Shown in pieces: positions 37,561 to 45,693 of a stretch of 64,000 nt of DNA. The stretch spans positions 62,001 through 126,000 of the forward strand of contig NZ_JAUHTQ010000007.1 in NCBI RefSeq assembly GCF_030418165.1, written 5' to 3'. Position numbers and translations under genes: made by a program. The notes under the pieces are model-generated. The model searched no databases, had not been told where the DNA came from, and saw nothing but the letters and a program-made list of their open reading frames with translations. This DNA comes from Ureibacillus aquaedulcis (GTDB lineage: Bacteria > Bacillota > Bacilli > Bacillales_A > Planococcaceae). Each line of letters begins with the position of its first letter. The first letter of the stretch is position 1.

Positions 37561-38010
37561 GTGAATAAAGCCCAGTGGAAAATAGCCATAAAGTTTTTCC
37601 CCACTGCGTTGCAATGGTTTTTGAACAGTTGTTTGATTATGTTGGCTTTCATTCTATCGTTCCTTCTGCTGAAAGAAATACTCGAATTCTTCAAGATACT
37701 TCTAACAGGGAGTAGTAACGATTATACGCTTATTCTTGCTAATATACTTCTCTTTTTTTTATACTTCGAATTTATAACGATGATTGTAAAATACTTTAAA
37801 GACGACTATCATTTCCCTCTCAGATACTTTCTCTATATCGGCATCACTGCCATGGTACGATTGATTATCGTGGAACATGAGCATCCCCTGGACACATTAA
37901 TTTTTACACTTGTTATATTAATTTTAATCATTTGTTATTTTATTATTAATATTACTCCCCTTGAAAGACCAAAACGTTCCCAGCTTTTTAGTAAAAATCA
38001 CGAAAATTAA
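37561..38010 (+). CDS. psiE: PsiE-family membrane protein
   Basis: A 149-residue protein with four membrane helices (about residues 20-43, 60-80, 91-108 and 114-137) and conserved LRYFLYIGITAMVRLIIVEH followed by EHPLDTLIF, diagnostic of the phosphate-starvation-inducible PsiE family. Its molecular role is unknown; E. coli psiE responds to phosphate and cAMP. The open frame begins 18 codons upstream, but the GTG at 37561 stands 9 nt from AGGGAGG. It is divergent from the kinase gene. I see no Pho box I would defend. Confidence 0.82.
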   Translation: MNKAQWKIAIKFFPTALQWFLNSCLIMLAFILSFLLLKEILEFFKILLTGSSNDYTLILANILLFFLYFEFITMIVKYFKDDYHFPLRYFLYIGITAMVRLIIVEHEHPLDTLIFTLVILILIICYFIINITPLERPKRSQLFSKNHEN

Positions 38011-38137
38011 GATTTGTATGTGGTCCCTCTCCCAATGCATTCAATGTCACCAATCATAATATTTTCCAAAAGTCCCTGTTCCCACATTTTTCCCTCGGTG
38101 CATACACTATTGGAAAAAACGGAGGATTTTAAGTCCC

Positions 38138-39385
38138 ATGTATAATGGCTATCCCTATTATTACGTGCAGTATGTGCCTGTGAATACGTATGCACCTTAT
38201 AGTCCAGCAGAACTGCAATACGTTCAGCGAAATCCGCAACAAAAGCCAAGCGTTCAATCGCTTATGCAAACGATACGCAGACAGCACAGCAATCTGTACA
38301 CTCAGCTGGAACAAGCCGGATTAAACCGGCAACTGATCGAATCACTCTTTTTTTATGTCGTGAACTTCACTAGAAATCAAGCGAATCTTAACAGGCCTGC
38401 CGGTCAGATCTATTCACAGTTTCAGAGGGAAACACCATGGTTTAACCTTTTCGTTCGCTCTTTAAATGTTCCATTAAATACGATTGATCGAGTCTTAACC
38501 AGAGTTATTGAGATTACTCTAAACCTGCTTCGAGGTAGTCAACCGGGACCAGGCCCAGCTCCAAGCCCTGGTCAGGGGTGGGCTGATTGGGAAAGTCTTG
38601 GTGGCGCACTTATTGGGGCACCCACTGTTTCATCCTGGAGTACAAATCGCTTAGATGTCTTTGCCAGAGGAACGGATAATGCACTATACCATATTTGGTG
38701 GGATGGTAGCCGCTGGAGCAACTGGGAAAACCTTGGAGGCGTTTTAACTTCCCCGCCTGGGGCTGTTTCTTGGGGGCCTAATCGCATCGATGTTTTTGTC
38801 CGCGGAACCGATAATGCCCTTTACCATAAATGGTGGGACGGTAGTCGCTGGAGCGATTGGGAAAGTCTCGGTGGCACATTAACAAGCGGCCCTGGTGTTT
38901 CTTCACGTCGCTCTAACCAATTGGATGTCTTTGTTAGAGGATCAGGAAATCGACTTTATAAGAGAACATGGAACGGAACTAGTTGGGAAGAGTGGGAAGA
39001 TCTTGGCGGCAACCTGAACTCCGAACCTGCAGCGATTTCGTGGGGTCCTAACCGAATTGATGTTTTTGCTAGGGGGCAAAACAACGATTTAATACACAAA
39101 TGGTGGAGCGGGGGCAACTGGAGTGATTGGGAAAGCCTGGGCGGTACCCTAACAAGTGCTCCGACAGCTTCATCCCGTCGCCCAAATCAGCTTGACGTCT
39201 TTGTAAGAGGAACTGGAAACCGTCTGTATAAACGCTCTTGGAATGGATCTAGATGGGACAGCTGGGAATCAATAGGAGGCAATTTAACAAGTGCTCCCGC
39301 AGCAGTTTCTTGGGGTCCTAATCGTACAGATGTCTTTGCCAGAGGACAAAATAATGATTTAGTTCATACGTATCAAGGACGATAA
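38138..39385 (+). CDS. Six-bladed beta-propeller lectin-like protein with a Tyr-rich N-terminal domain
   Basis: A 415-residue protein without a signal peptide. Residues 1-137 begin MYNGYPYYYVQYVPVNTYAP, as in many spore-coat or exosporium proteins, followed by a helical part and a Pro/Gly linker (GPGPAPSPG). Residues 145-415 are six repeats of about 45 residues with the pattern W..WE.LGG.L...P...S....N.LDVF.RG..N.LY...W.G..W, as in PLL/fucose-binding-lectin-type propellers; the last lacks its closing strand, which could be supplied by the first (GWADWESLGG). Blades 3-4 and 5-6 are near-duplicates. GGAGG is 12 nt from the ATG. Sugar binding and a spore-surface place are inferred. Confidence 0.78.
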   Translation: MYNGYPYYYVQYVPVNTYAPYSPAELQYVQRNPQQKPSVQSLMQTIRRQHSNLYTQLEQAGLNRQLIESLFFYVVNFTRNQANLNRPAGQIYSQFQRETPWFNLFVRSLNVPLNTIDRVLTRVIEITLNLLRGSQPGPGPAPSPGQGWADWESLGGALIGAPTVSSWSTNRLDVFARGTDNALYHIWWDGSRWSNWENLGGVLTSPPGAVSWGPNRIDVFVRGTDNALYHKWWDGSRWSDWESLGGTLTSGPGVSSRRSNQLDVFVRGSGNRLYKRTWNGTSWEEWEDLGGNLNSEPAAISWGPNRIDVFARGQNNDLIHKWWSGGNWSDWESLGGTLTSAPTASSRRPNQLDVFVRGTGNRLYKRSWNGSRWDSWESIGGNLTSAPAAVSWGPNRTDVFARGQNNDLVHTYQGR

Positions 39386-39392
39386 TATTAAA

Positions 39393-39426
39393 AAACGTGT
39401 AGCCAAGAAGGATTGGCTGCACGTTT
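39393..39426 (+). terminator. Terminator after the propeller gene
   Basis: AAACGTG..AGCCA and TGGCT..CACGTTT form an interrupted 12-bp stem, followed by a T-containing run. Confidence 0.75.
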
Positions 39427-39596
39427 CTTATCAAATTTAAATTTATTTAATTTAATCTACCCAACTTTAGTAATATAATAAAACAGGAAGTACTTTTCTA
39501 AATTTTCCATCAATATGATTTGTTATCTTGGAACTGAGAATTTTGACTTCTGTTTATTTGCTAAGCATTCAAACCCTTTAAAAAGGAGAAATCTTA

Positions 39597-40724
39597 ATGG
39601 AAAAAGAAAATCTACAATTAGTTACCGACTTACGACACGAATTACATACACATCCAGAACTATCCTATGAAGAGGTTTGGACGAGACAACGATTAATCAA
39701 CTTCCTGAAAGAACATACAAACAACCTTGAAATAGTTGATGAAGGGAAAAAATATTTTTATGCAGCTTACCGAGGAGCTGGAGAGGGAAAAAAGAATATC
39801 GCCTTTCGTGCGGATTTTGATGCACTGCCCATCCCGGAGACAATTGACCTACCATGGGGTTCAACCATTCCTGGTGTTGCCCATAAGTGCGGGCATGACG
39901 GCCATTCCTCCTCATTGGTTGGTTTTGCCCTGGAGGTAGACCAAAAAGGGGCAGACCAGAATATCTTCTTTCTTTTCCAGCACGCGGAAGAAACAGCTCA
40001 GGGCGCTATTGAGGCAAGAGAAATTCTTCAAAAGGAAAAAATTGATGAAATATACGGCTTCCACAATATGCCCGGTATCCCATTAAAAACAGTAAGCGTA
40101 ATTGATGGTACTGCTCATTTTGCATCCCGCGGGATGTCCATTGAGATGATTGGTTTCCCTTCTCATGCCAGTGAACCGGAAAAAGGTATTAATCCTTCAT
40201 ATGCCATTGCAAAAATTATAGACGCCATACCCGAATTTACTTCCTCAAGAACAAATGAAGGCCTTGTCCTTTGCACAGTTATCCAAATTGATGTGGGTTC
40301 TGAAAACTATGGTATTGCTGCTCACAGGGGGGCTTTGAAAATGACGATTCGCGCGGAAAAGGAAACAGAGTTGGATCAGCTGCAAAAAAACCTGGAAAAC
40401 TTGGCAAAGCAGCTAAGTGAGCAACAAGGCATTCAAGTAAGCTTCAAATACAATGATATTTTCCCGGAAACTGTTAACACGAAGGAATGCTCGGATGTTG
40501 TAAGAAAAGTTTGCGAAGATAAAGGGTTGCCATGGCAGGAGCTCCCAGAACCGTACCGGGCTTCAGAAGATTTTGGTGAATATTTAAAACAAGTACAGGG
40601 TTCCTTTTTCTATGTAGGAAGTGGAGAGGATCATCCGGGAATTCACACACTCTATTATGACTTCCCCGATGAAATAATCGAAACCGTCGTTGAAGTATAT
40701 AAAGGCATTGCCGGTACTAAATAA
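39597..40724 (+). CDS. M20-family amidohydrolase
   Basis: A 375-residue metal-dependent amidohydrolase of the M20D group (hippurate/indole-acetyl-amino-acid hydrolase, AbgB-like). It starts with LRHELHTHPELSYEEVWTRQ, has the metal ligands in HKCGHDGHSSSLVGF and FQHAEETAQGA, the dimerisation/lid domain at about 175-285, and the last ligand near GEDHPGIHTLYYDFPDE. It cleaves acyl groups from amino acids or related amides; the substrate cannot be read. AAAAAGGAG precedes the ATG. Monocistronic. Confidence 0.9.
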   Translation: MEKENLQLVTDLRHELHTHPELSYEEVWTRQRLINFLKEHTNNLEIVDEGKKYFYAAYRGAGEGKKNIAFRADFDALPIPETIDLPWGSTIPGVAHKCGHDGHSSSLVGFALEVDQKGADQNIFFLFQHAEETAQGAIEAREILQKEKIDEIYGFHNMPGIPLKTVSVIDGTAHFASRGMSIEMIGFPSHASEPEKGINPSYAIAKIIDAIPEFTSSRTNEGLVLCTVIQIDVGSENYGIAAHRGALKMTIRAEKETELDQLQKNLENLAKQLSEQQGIQVSFKYNDIFPETVNTKECSDVVRKVCEDKGLPWQELPEPYRASEDFGEYLKQVQGSFFYVGSGEDHPGIHTLYYDFPDEIIETVVEVYKGIAGTK

Positions 40725-40734
40725 ATAAAAAGTA

Positions 40735-40777
40735 AAAGTCCGTTTCTAAAGGGAAACTTCCCCTTGAAACGGACTTT
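40735..40777 (+). terminator. Bidirectional terminator between the amidohydrolase and chrA genes
   Basis: AAAGTCCGTTTC and GAAACGGACTTT (12 bp, perfect) with an inner AAGGG/CCCTT stem and T-runs on both strands; it lies between converging genes. Confidence 0.9.
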
Positions 40778-40778
40778 C

Positions 40779-41972
40779 TTATAATAACGTTATCAGGGTT
40801 CCACCAACAACCCCCGTAATTACGACAATCAACGGACTCATCTTCCAATACGTCAGCATACTAAATAGAATAACGGCAAATACAAAATCAATTGGTTCTA
40901 TTATAGCGGAGGTAAAGATGGGATCATAAAGAGCCGAAATTAAAATTCCTACTACAGCTGCATTCATACCCATGAATGCACCTTTCATCTTGCCATTTCG
41001 TCTTAGAGCATTCCAAAACGGCAATGTCCCGAAAACAAGGAGAAATGCCGGTAAAAAGATGGCCACTGTTGCTAGAAACCCACCTAGCCATCCATCCATC
41101 ACAGCCCCGAGATACGCTGCAAAGGTAAACATTGGACCCGGTACTGCCTGTGTTGCTCCGTACCCAGCCAAAAATGCTTCTTCACTAATTAGCCTTGTCG
41201 GTACAAACTCACGCTCAAGTAATGGCAACACTACATGTCCTCCCCCGAATACAAGGGAACCGGCTCGATAAAAACTATCAAACATCGCCACTAAATGGGA
41301 AGATGTAAGCTCCCTTAACATTGGAAGAAGAAGTAATAGACCGAAAAATAACGCAATGCAAAGGACGCCCATTTTCTTTGTAATGGGAAATGAGAAGCTG
41401 GAATTTTCCCCTTCATTGTTTTGTTTAAAAAGGAAATACCCTACTAAACCAGCCAATAAAATGATCGCTATTTGTGCAAATGAGGTTTGCCATAAAAGAA
41501 CGACGGCTATCGCTAAGATAGCAATAGCTTTTCGCGGTAAATCCGGTGTTAAATTTTTGGCCATTCCTAAAATGGCATGGGCTACTACCGCAACGGCCAC
41601 AATTTTTAGTCCATGAATCCAGCCAGCATCACTTACGTCCAAACCTTGTACCAGCAATGCAAAGATAATTAATGCAATGACAGATGGCATGGTAAATCCT
41701 AAAAACGAAATGATGCCACCTAAAATACCACCCCTCATTACCCCGATGCCAATCCCCACCTGACTACTGGCTGGACCAGGCAAGAATTGGCATAACGCCA
41801 CTAACTCTGCATAGGTCTTTTCATCCAGCCACTTCTTCCGGCGAATATACTCTTCATGGAAATAGCCTAAATGTGCTGTTGGCCCTCCAAAGGAAGTAAG
41901 GCCCAATTTGGTTGATACTTTAAAAATTTCAATTAAAGTTTTTAGCGAAGTTACCCTTTTGTTTGACTTCAT
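40779..41972 (-). CDS. chrA: Chromate-type anion transporter ChrA (long, two-domain form)
   Basis: A 397-residue CHR-family membrane protein made of two homologous halves. The N-terminal half has LGLTSFGGPTAHLGYFHEEY and QFLPGPASSQVGIGIG; the C-terminal half has GSLVFGGGHVVLPLLEREFV and GYGATQAVPGPMFTFAAYLG. About ten membrane segments. ChrA in Pseudomonas exports chromate; many Bacillus homologues have not been tested. No chrB or other metal gene is near. The ribosome site is far from the ATG at 41972 (GAGGAG about 16 nt upstream), so the exact start is uncertain. Confidence 0.9.
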   Translation of the reverse strand: MKSNKRVTSLKTLIEIFKVSTKLGLTSFGGPTAHLGYFHEEYIRRKKWLDEKTYAELVALCQFLPGPASSQVGIGIGVMRGGILGGIISFLGFTMPSVIALIIFALLVQGLDVSDAGWIHGLKIVAVAVVAHAILGMAKNLTPDLPRKAIAILAIAVVLLWQTSFAQIAIILLAGLVGYFLFKQNNEGENSSFSFPITKKMGVLCIALFFGLLLLLPMLRELTSSHLVAMFDSFYRAGSLVFGGGHVVLPLLEREFVPTRLISEEAFLAGYGATQAVPGPMFTFAAYLGAVMDGWLGGFLATVAIFLPAFLLVFGTLPFWNALRRNGKMKGAFMGMNAAVVGILISALYDPIFTSAIIEPIDFVFAVILFSMLTYWKMSPLIVVITGVVGGTLITLL

Positions 41973-42135
41973 ATTTGAAATTTTCTTGCTCCTCTTTTTT
42001 CATAAATCTTATCAAAAGAGTGATCAATTTAGAGCCACCGGGGGTAATTCTTTACAAAACTTTAATATAGATCCAATTTGTATAATTAATAAAGAAGAAG
42101 CATTACGACTCATTTCTCTTCCTTCTTTTACGGGA

Positions 42136-42342
42136 TTATACTTTTTTAATCTTATCTGTTTCTGTTACTTCTTCTATATTTAAATCCTCTGCTACATCAT
42201 CCATTACACCTTTTGTGGATGTTTTAAATTCTCTTAATGTATCGCCAACCGCTCTGCCTAATTGCGGTAATTTTGATGGTCCGAAAATAATCAATGCCAA
42301 GACAAGAATAATTATTAAACCCGGTACACCAATACTTGCCAT
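42136..42342 (-). CDS. tatA: Sec-independent translocase subunit TatA
   Basis: A 68-residue TatA/E protein: short N-out segment, one membrane helix ([16 protein letters not shown]), the FGP hinge, the amphipathic helix [18 protein letters not shown] and an acidic tail. With TatC it exports folded proteins carrying twin-arginine signals. AGGAGG precedes the ATG. It lies downstream of tatC, 35 bp away, which reverses the usual tatA-tatC order of Bacillus. Confidence 0.94.
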   Translation of the reverse strand: MASIGVPGLIIILVLALIIFGPSKLPQLGRAVGDTLREFKTSTKGVMDDVAEDLNIEEVTETDKIKKV

Positions 42343-42377
42343 GATATGCCCTCCTCTTTTTTTCTTTATAAGTTTTC

Positions 42378-43136
42378 TTAAGTTAATTCTCCATTATCAG
42401 AGTACGATAGCTCCCTTTCCTTCCTCTTCTTCTGTGCCCAACTGGAAACGCCAATACTAATTTCAAATAGCAGCAATAGCGGAACAATGATCACAAAATC
42501 TGAAATAAAATCCGGCGGTGAAATGGAAACACCCACAATGATCAAGATAAAATAGGCTACTTTCCGCATTTTGCGCAACTTATCTGGTGTGACAATGCCC
42601 ACATTTGTTAAAAATAGAATAACAACCGGCAGCTCAAAAACCAGCCCTACTGGAATCGTCAGGTTAAAGAGCAATGAAAAATATTGCTGAATTCCATAGG
42701 TTTCGGTTGCACCAATTGAAAGGTTTACGTTTGATAGGAAATTAAGCATCAAAGGAAACAGAATAAAATAACTAAAACTAATTCCAACTAAAAATAAGAA
42801 GAAAGATATAGGAATATAAAATATTGTTCCCTTTGCCTCTCTTTCATTTAGCCCCGGCTTCACAAATAACCAAATCTGCCATAATGCAATGGGAAGTGTA
42901 ATCAAAATCGCTAAAATAAGTGCACATTTTACATAGATCATTAATCCATCTGTGTACCCAAATAGATTCCAGTCAACTCCTTGTGCCGAAGGTTGATCTT
43001 TAATAAGATTTAGCGTCTTTGGTGCAAACCAAAATCCCACAATGAGCGAGAGCACTAACGTTATAGCCACTAGAATGACCCTTTTCCTTAATTCTTCCAA
43101 ATGCTCAACCAGCGTTAATTCATTCTCTTCTTTCAC
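42378..43136 (-). CDS. tatC: Sec-independent translocase subunit TatC
   Basis: A 252-residue, six-span TatC that recognises twin-arginine signal peptides. [20 protein letters not shown] at the N-terminus (with the conserved E..LR) and [20 protein letters not shown] near the end are family hallmarks. The open frame starts ten codons earlier, but the GTG at 43136 is 6 nt from AAGGTG and gives a normal N-terminus. The C-terminal tail is basic. No Tat substrate gene is adjacent. Confidence 0.94.
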   Translation of the reverse strand: MKEENELTLVEHLEELRKRVILVAITLVLSLIVGFWFAPKTLNLIKDQPSAQGVDWNLFGYTDGLMIYVKCALILAILITLPIALWQIWLFVKPGLNEREAKGTIFYIPISFFLFLVGISFSYFILFPLMLNFLSNVNLSIGATETYGIQQYFSLLFNLTIPVGLVFELPVVILFLTNVGIVTPDKLRKMRKVAYFILIIVGVSISPPDFISDFVIIVPLLLLFEISIGVSSWAQKKRKERELSYSDNGELT

Positions 43137-43333
43137 TTTTATCACCTTAGTTTCTGAAAAGCCCAATTATTTTTTTATATTGTCTGCAGAAAACCAAAAG
43201 TTATTCTAAATTTAAATGTTATAAAATATATATATTTTCGAGCAAATTCGTCAAAATATTTAATAAAGATTTGACCGAACTATCGAATCATAGTAATATT
43301 TCTCACATAATTCAAAAAGAATAGGTGTTTAAT

Positions 43334-44719
43334 TTGTCGAATATTTTTAGAAAAAAACAGATTGGCGATTTATTAAAAAGAAAGGAAGGCATTCAGCTTA
43401 AACAAACATTAGGGGCGTTTGATTTAATCATGCTTGGTGTAGGTGCGATTGTTGGGACAGGGATTTTCATTCTTCCAGGAACGGTCTCTGCAACTCATTC
43501 CGGGCCAGCTATTGTCATTTCTTTTATAATTGCGGCATTTGTTTGTGCTTTAGCTGGCATGTGTTATTCTGAGTTCTCTTCAGCCATCCCGGTTACGGGA
43601 AGTGCCTATACATATGGATACATTGTATTTGGTGAAATCATTGCATGGCTGGTAGGTTGGGCACTTGTACTGGAATATGGTTTAGCTGCTGCCTCAGTTG
43701 CGACGGGTTGGTCATCTTATTTAGTTTCATTATTAGAGGGGCTTAATATCACGATACCACAAAGTTTGTCGGGGCCATTTAATCCTTCCGGCGGAACCTA
43801 CATTAACTTGCCTGCCATATTGATTGTTTTAGCTATATCTTATTTACTCTCCCGCGGAATGCAAGAATCTGCGAAAATCAATAAAATAATGGTTTTTGTT
43901 AAAGTCGGAGTGATTGTTCTCTTTATCGTCGTAGGGGTATTTTATGTAAAACCCGACAATTGGCAGCCATTTATGCCTTTTGGCTTTGATGGAGTACTAG
44001 CTGGTGCTGCATTGGTATTCTTTGCTTTCCTAGGCTTTGATGCCGTCTCTTCTGCCGCGGAAGAAGTGAAAAATCCTCAAAGAAACTTACCTATCGGGAT
44101 TATTGGCTCATTACTTGTCTGTACATTGCTTTATATCATCGTCTCTCTAGTCATGACGGGTATTGCTCCTTATACCGATTTAAATGTGAGCAACCCAGTG
44201 AGCTTTGTTATTCAACTGGTTGGCCAGGACTGGATTGCGGGAGTGATTTCATTAGGGGCAGTAACAGGAATGATGACCGTAATTCTTGTCATGTTATATG
44301 GTGGATCCCGTCTTCTGTTTGCGATTGCTCGGGATGGACTACTTCCAAAAATTTTATATAAAGTAAATCCCAAGTATCAAACGCCAGTATTAAATACTTG
44401 GATTTTCGGGATTGCTGTAGCCTTTTTTGCCGGAATTATTCCATTAAACAAGCTCGCTGAGTTGGTAAATATGGGAACATTGCTTGCCTTTATGATTGTT
44501 TCCATTGGCGTAATCTTTTTGAGAAAAAACAAAGAAATACCTGCTGGCGGTTTTAAGGTGCCTTTATTCCCGGTGCTTCCAATCGTCTCGTTTTTTGCTT
44601 GTCTGTTTTTGATTAGCCAATTATCAATTCATACGTGGATTGCTTGCGGTATTTGGTTCCTGGTCGGAATCATTCTCTACCTCATCTATGGACGAGGCCA
44701 TAGTAAATTGAATCATTAA
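43334..44719 (+). CDS. APC-family amino-acid permease (CAT subfamily, YfnA-like)
   Basis: A 461-residue permease with 12 membrane segments. Helix 1 is LIMLGVGAIVGTGIFILPGT (the unwound GxG substrate motif), and helix 6 contains LVFFAFLGFDAVSSAAEEVK. This is the cationic-amino-acid-transporter group; Bacillus relatives take up branched-chain or other neutral amino acids, so the substrate is open. TTG at 43334 is 6 nt from AGGTG; the GTG at 43325 overlaps that site. Divergent from tatC. Strong terminator downstream. Confidence 0.88.
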   Translation: MSNIFRKKQIGDLLKRKEGIQLKQTLGAFDLIMLGVGAIVGTGIFILPGTVSATHSGPAIVISFIIAAFVCALAGMCYSEFSSAIPVTGSAYTYGYIVFGEIIAWLVGWALVLEYGLAAASVATGWSSYLVSLLEGLNITIPQSLSGPFNPSGGTYINLPAILIVLAISYLLSRGMQESAKINKIMVFVKVGVIVLFIVVGVFYVKPDNWQPFMPFGFDGVLAGAALVFFAFLGFDAVSSAAEEVKNPQRNLPIGIIGSLLVCTLLYIIVSLVMTGIAPYTDLNVSNPVSFVIQLVGQDWIAGVISLGAVTGMMTVILVMLYGGSRLLFAIARDGLLPKILYKVNPKYQTPVLNTWIFGIAVAFFAGIIPLNKLAELVNMGTLLAFMIVSIGVIFLRKNKEIPAGGFKVPLFPVLPIVSFFACLFLISQLSIHTWIACGIWFLVGIILYLIYGRGHSKLNH

Positions 44720-44720
44720 A

Positions 44721-44756
44721 AAAGAGTGAGTCCCATTTAATATGGACTCACTCTTT
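44721..44756 (+). terminator. Bidirectional terminator between the permease and TetR genes
   Basis: AAAGAGTGAGTCC and GGACTCACTCTTT, a perfect 13-bp stem with a 10-nt loop and T-runs, between converging genes. Confidence 0.92.
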
Positions 44757-44758
44757 CT

Positions 44759-45595
44759 TTATTCATTATTCTGCAAGTATTTTTGGTAAAGATAAGCACA
44801 CCACTTACAATGTTCGTTCTCTTTTATATTCTTCAATAATCCTTCTATAAGTGCCCTGCTTAGCTTTGGTCCTTGTAAATGGTCTTTTAACAATTGTAAA
44901 GATTCCCCAATTAATTCATCATAACCAATTTCCTGCTGTATAGTAGTTATTAGTTCAATTAATTGTTCTTTCGAATAATTGGGCGTTTGATTTATATACG
45001 TCAAATACTCTGGCGTGACGAATTGAATTGTTGCCCCCTCAGCAATAAGCGTAACTTTTTCAACAATTGATCTACATAATAGATTTAGATCTACTTTATA
45101 ATTATCAATCAAGAACAATTCCGAATAGCTTTTTATCAATCCGTTTATCGTAAACACGATATCAAGATACATATTAGGATTTGTTTGGTCAAACTGCCTT
45201 TTAACAATCGATAAAATAATCTTATTGAACATGTTCATGTAATTCTGCATTCTTTCAAAAAAGTCTTTGTTGTAGGTTAAAACCTGTTCCATCATAAAAA
45301 ACTTAGCAACGTTCGATTGTTGATGCAACCCGCCCAGCGAAATATAGATAAAGTTGTACAACAGCTCTTCACGCGGTTTCTCCCCACTGACCGCATGTTC
45401 AAGATCATTGAGAATACTAGTCATAAACTGGTCAATCAAACTATTGATCAGTTCATCCTTTGACTTGAAATGTAAATAAAAAGCTCCCTTTGATATACCA
45501 CACAGCTCTGTTATTTGTTGCACTGATGTGGCTTCGAATCCGTTTTCAGCGAATAATTCCAATGATTTCTCCATTATGAGTTGCCTCTTAACCAA
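44759..45595 (-). CDS. TetR-family regulator of the adjacent RND pump
   Basis: A 278-residue TetR repressor, longer than the usual 190-210. The N-terminal HTH is ATSVQQITELCGISKGAFYL followed by HFKSKDEL. The ligand domain (about 50-200) is followed by an extra C-terminal helical part of about 70 residues ending EHCKWCAYLYQKYL, with a CxxC pair. Start TTG at 45595, 6 nt from AGGGGTG. It is divergent from the swrC-like gene, whose promoter carries a TGAC-N6-GTCA site. It matches the YerO/SwrC arrangement in B. subtilis by position; the inducer is unknown. Confidence 0.87.
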   Translation of the reverse strand: MVKRQLIMEKSLELFAENGFEATSVQQITELCGISKGAFYLHFKSKDELINSLIDQFMTSILNDLEHAVSGEKPREELLYNFIYISLGGLHQQSNVAKFFMMEQVLTYNKDFFERMQNYMNMFNKIILSIVKRQFDQTNPNMYLDIVFTINGLIKSYSELFLIDNYKVDLNLLCRSIVEKVTLIAEGATIQFVTPEYLTYINQTPNYSKEQLIELITTIQQEIGYDELIGESLQLLKDHLQGPKLSRALIEGLLKNIKENEHCKWCAYLYQKYLQNNE

Positions 45596-45618
45596 TTAAA
45601 ACACCCCTACTCTTTCAT

Positions 45619-45647
45619 TTGACAACTGACCAATTAGTCATTAGTAT
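45619..45647 (+). promoter_or_regulatory. Promoter of the swrC-like gene
   Basis: TTGACA (45619-45624), 17-nt spacer, TAGTAT (45642-45647). Consensus -35 and a moderate -10, 47 nt upstream of the chosen start. Confidence 0.7.
45627..45640. promoter_or_regulatory. Putative TetR operator within the swrC promoter
   Basis: TGACCAATTAGTCA is a quasi-palindrome (TGAC-N6-GTCA, with one mismatched pair) that fills most of the spacer between -35 and -10. TGAC...GTCA half sites are common for TetR-type repressors of efflux genes. Binding by the neighbouring regulator is inferred. Confidence 0.65.
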
Positions 45648-45693
45648 AAATAAATGTAAAATAGGAGTCAAATTTTTAAGGGCAGGTGTAAAA

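Noticed and set aside
38578-39385. 135-bp periodic repeats that could be taken for a CRISPR array or satellite
   Set aside because: The period keeps the reading frame and codes for propeller blades; no constant short repeats with unique spacers.
41973-42135. Possible remnant gene between tatA and chrA
   Set aside because: Only a short frame without ribosome site or likeness; plain AT-rich spacer.
44160-44719. Horizontal transfer of the permease/TetR/RND stretch
   Set aside because: No mobile-element ends, tRNA or visible base-composition break; such genes are common in Bacillales chromosomes.
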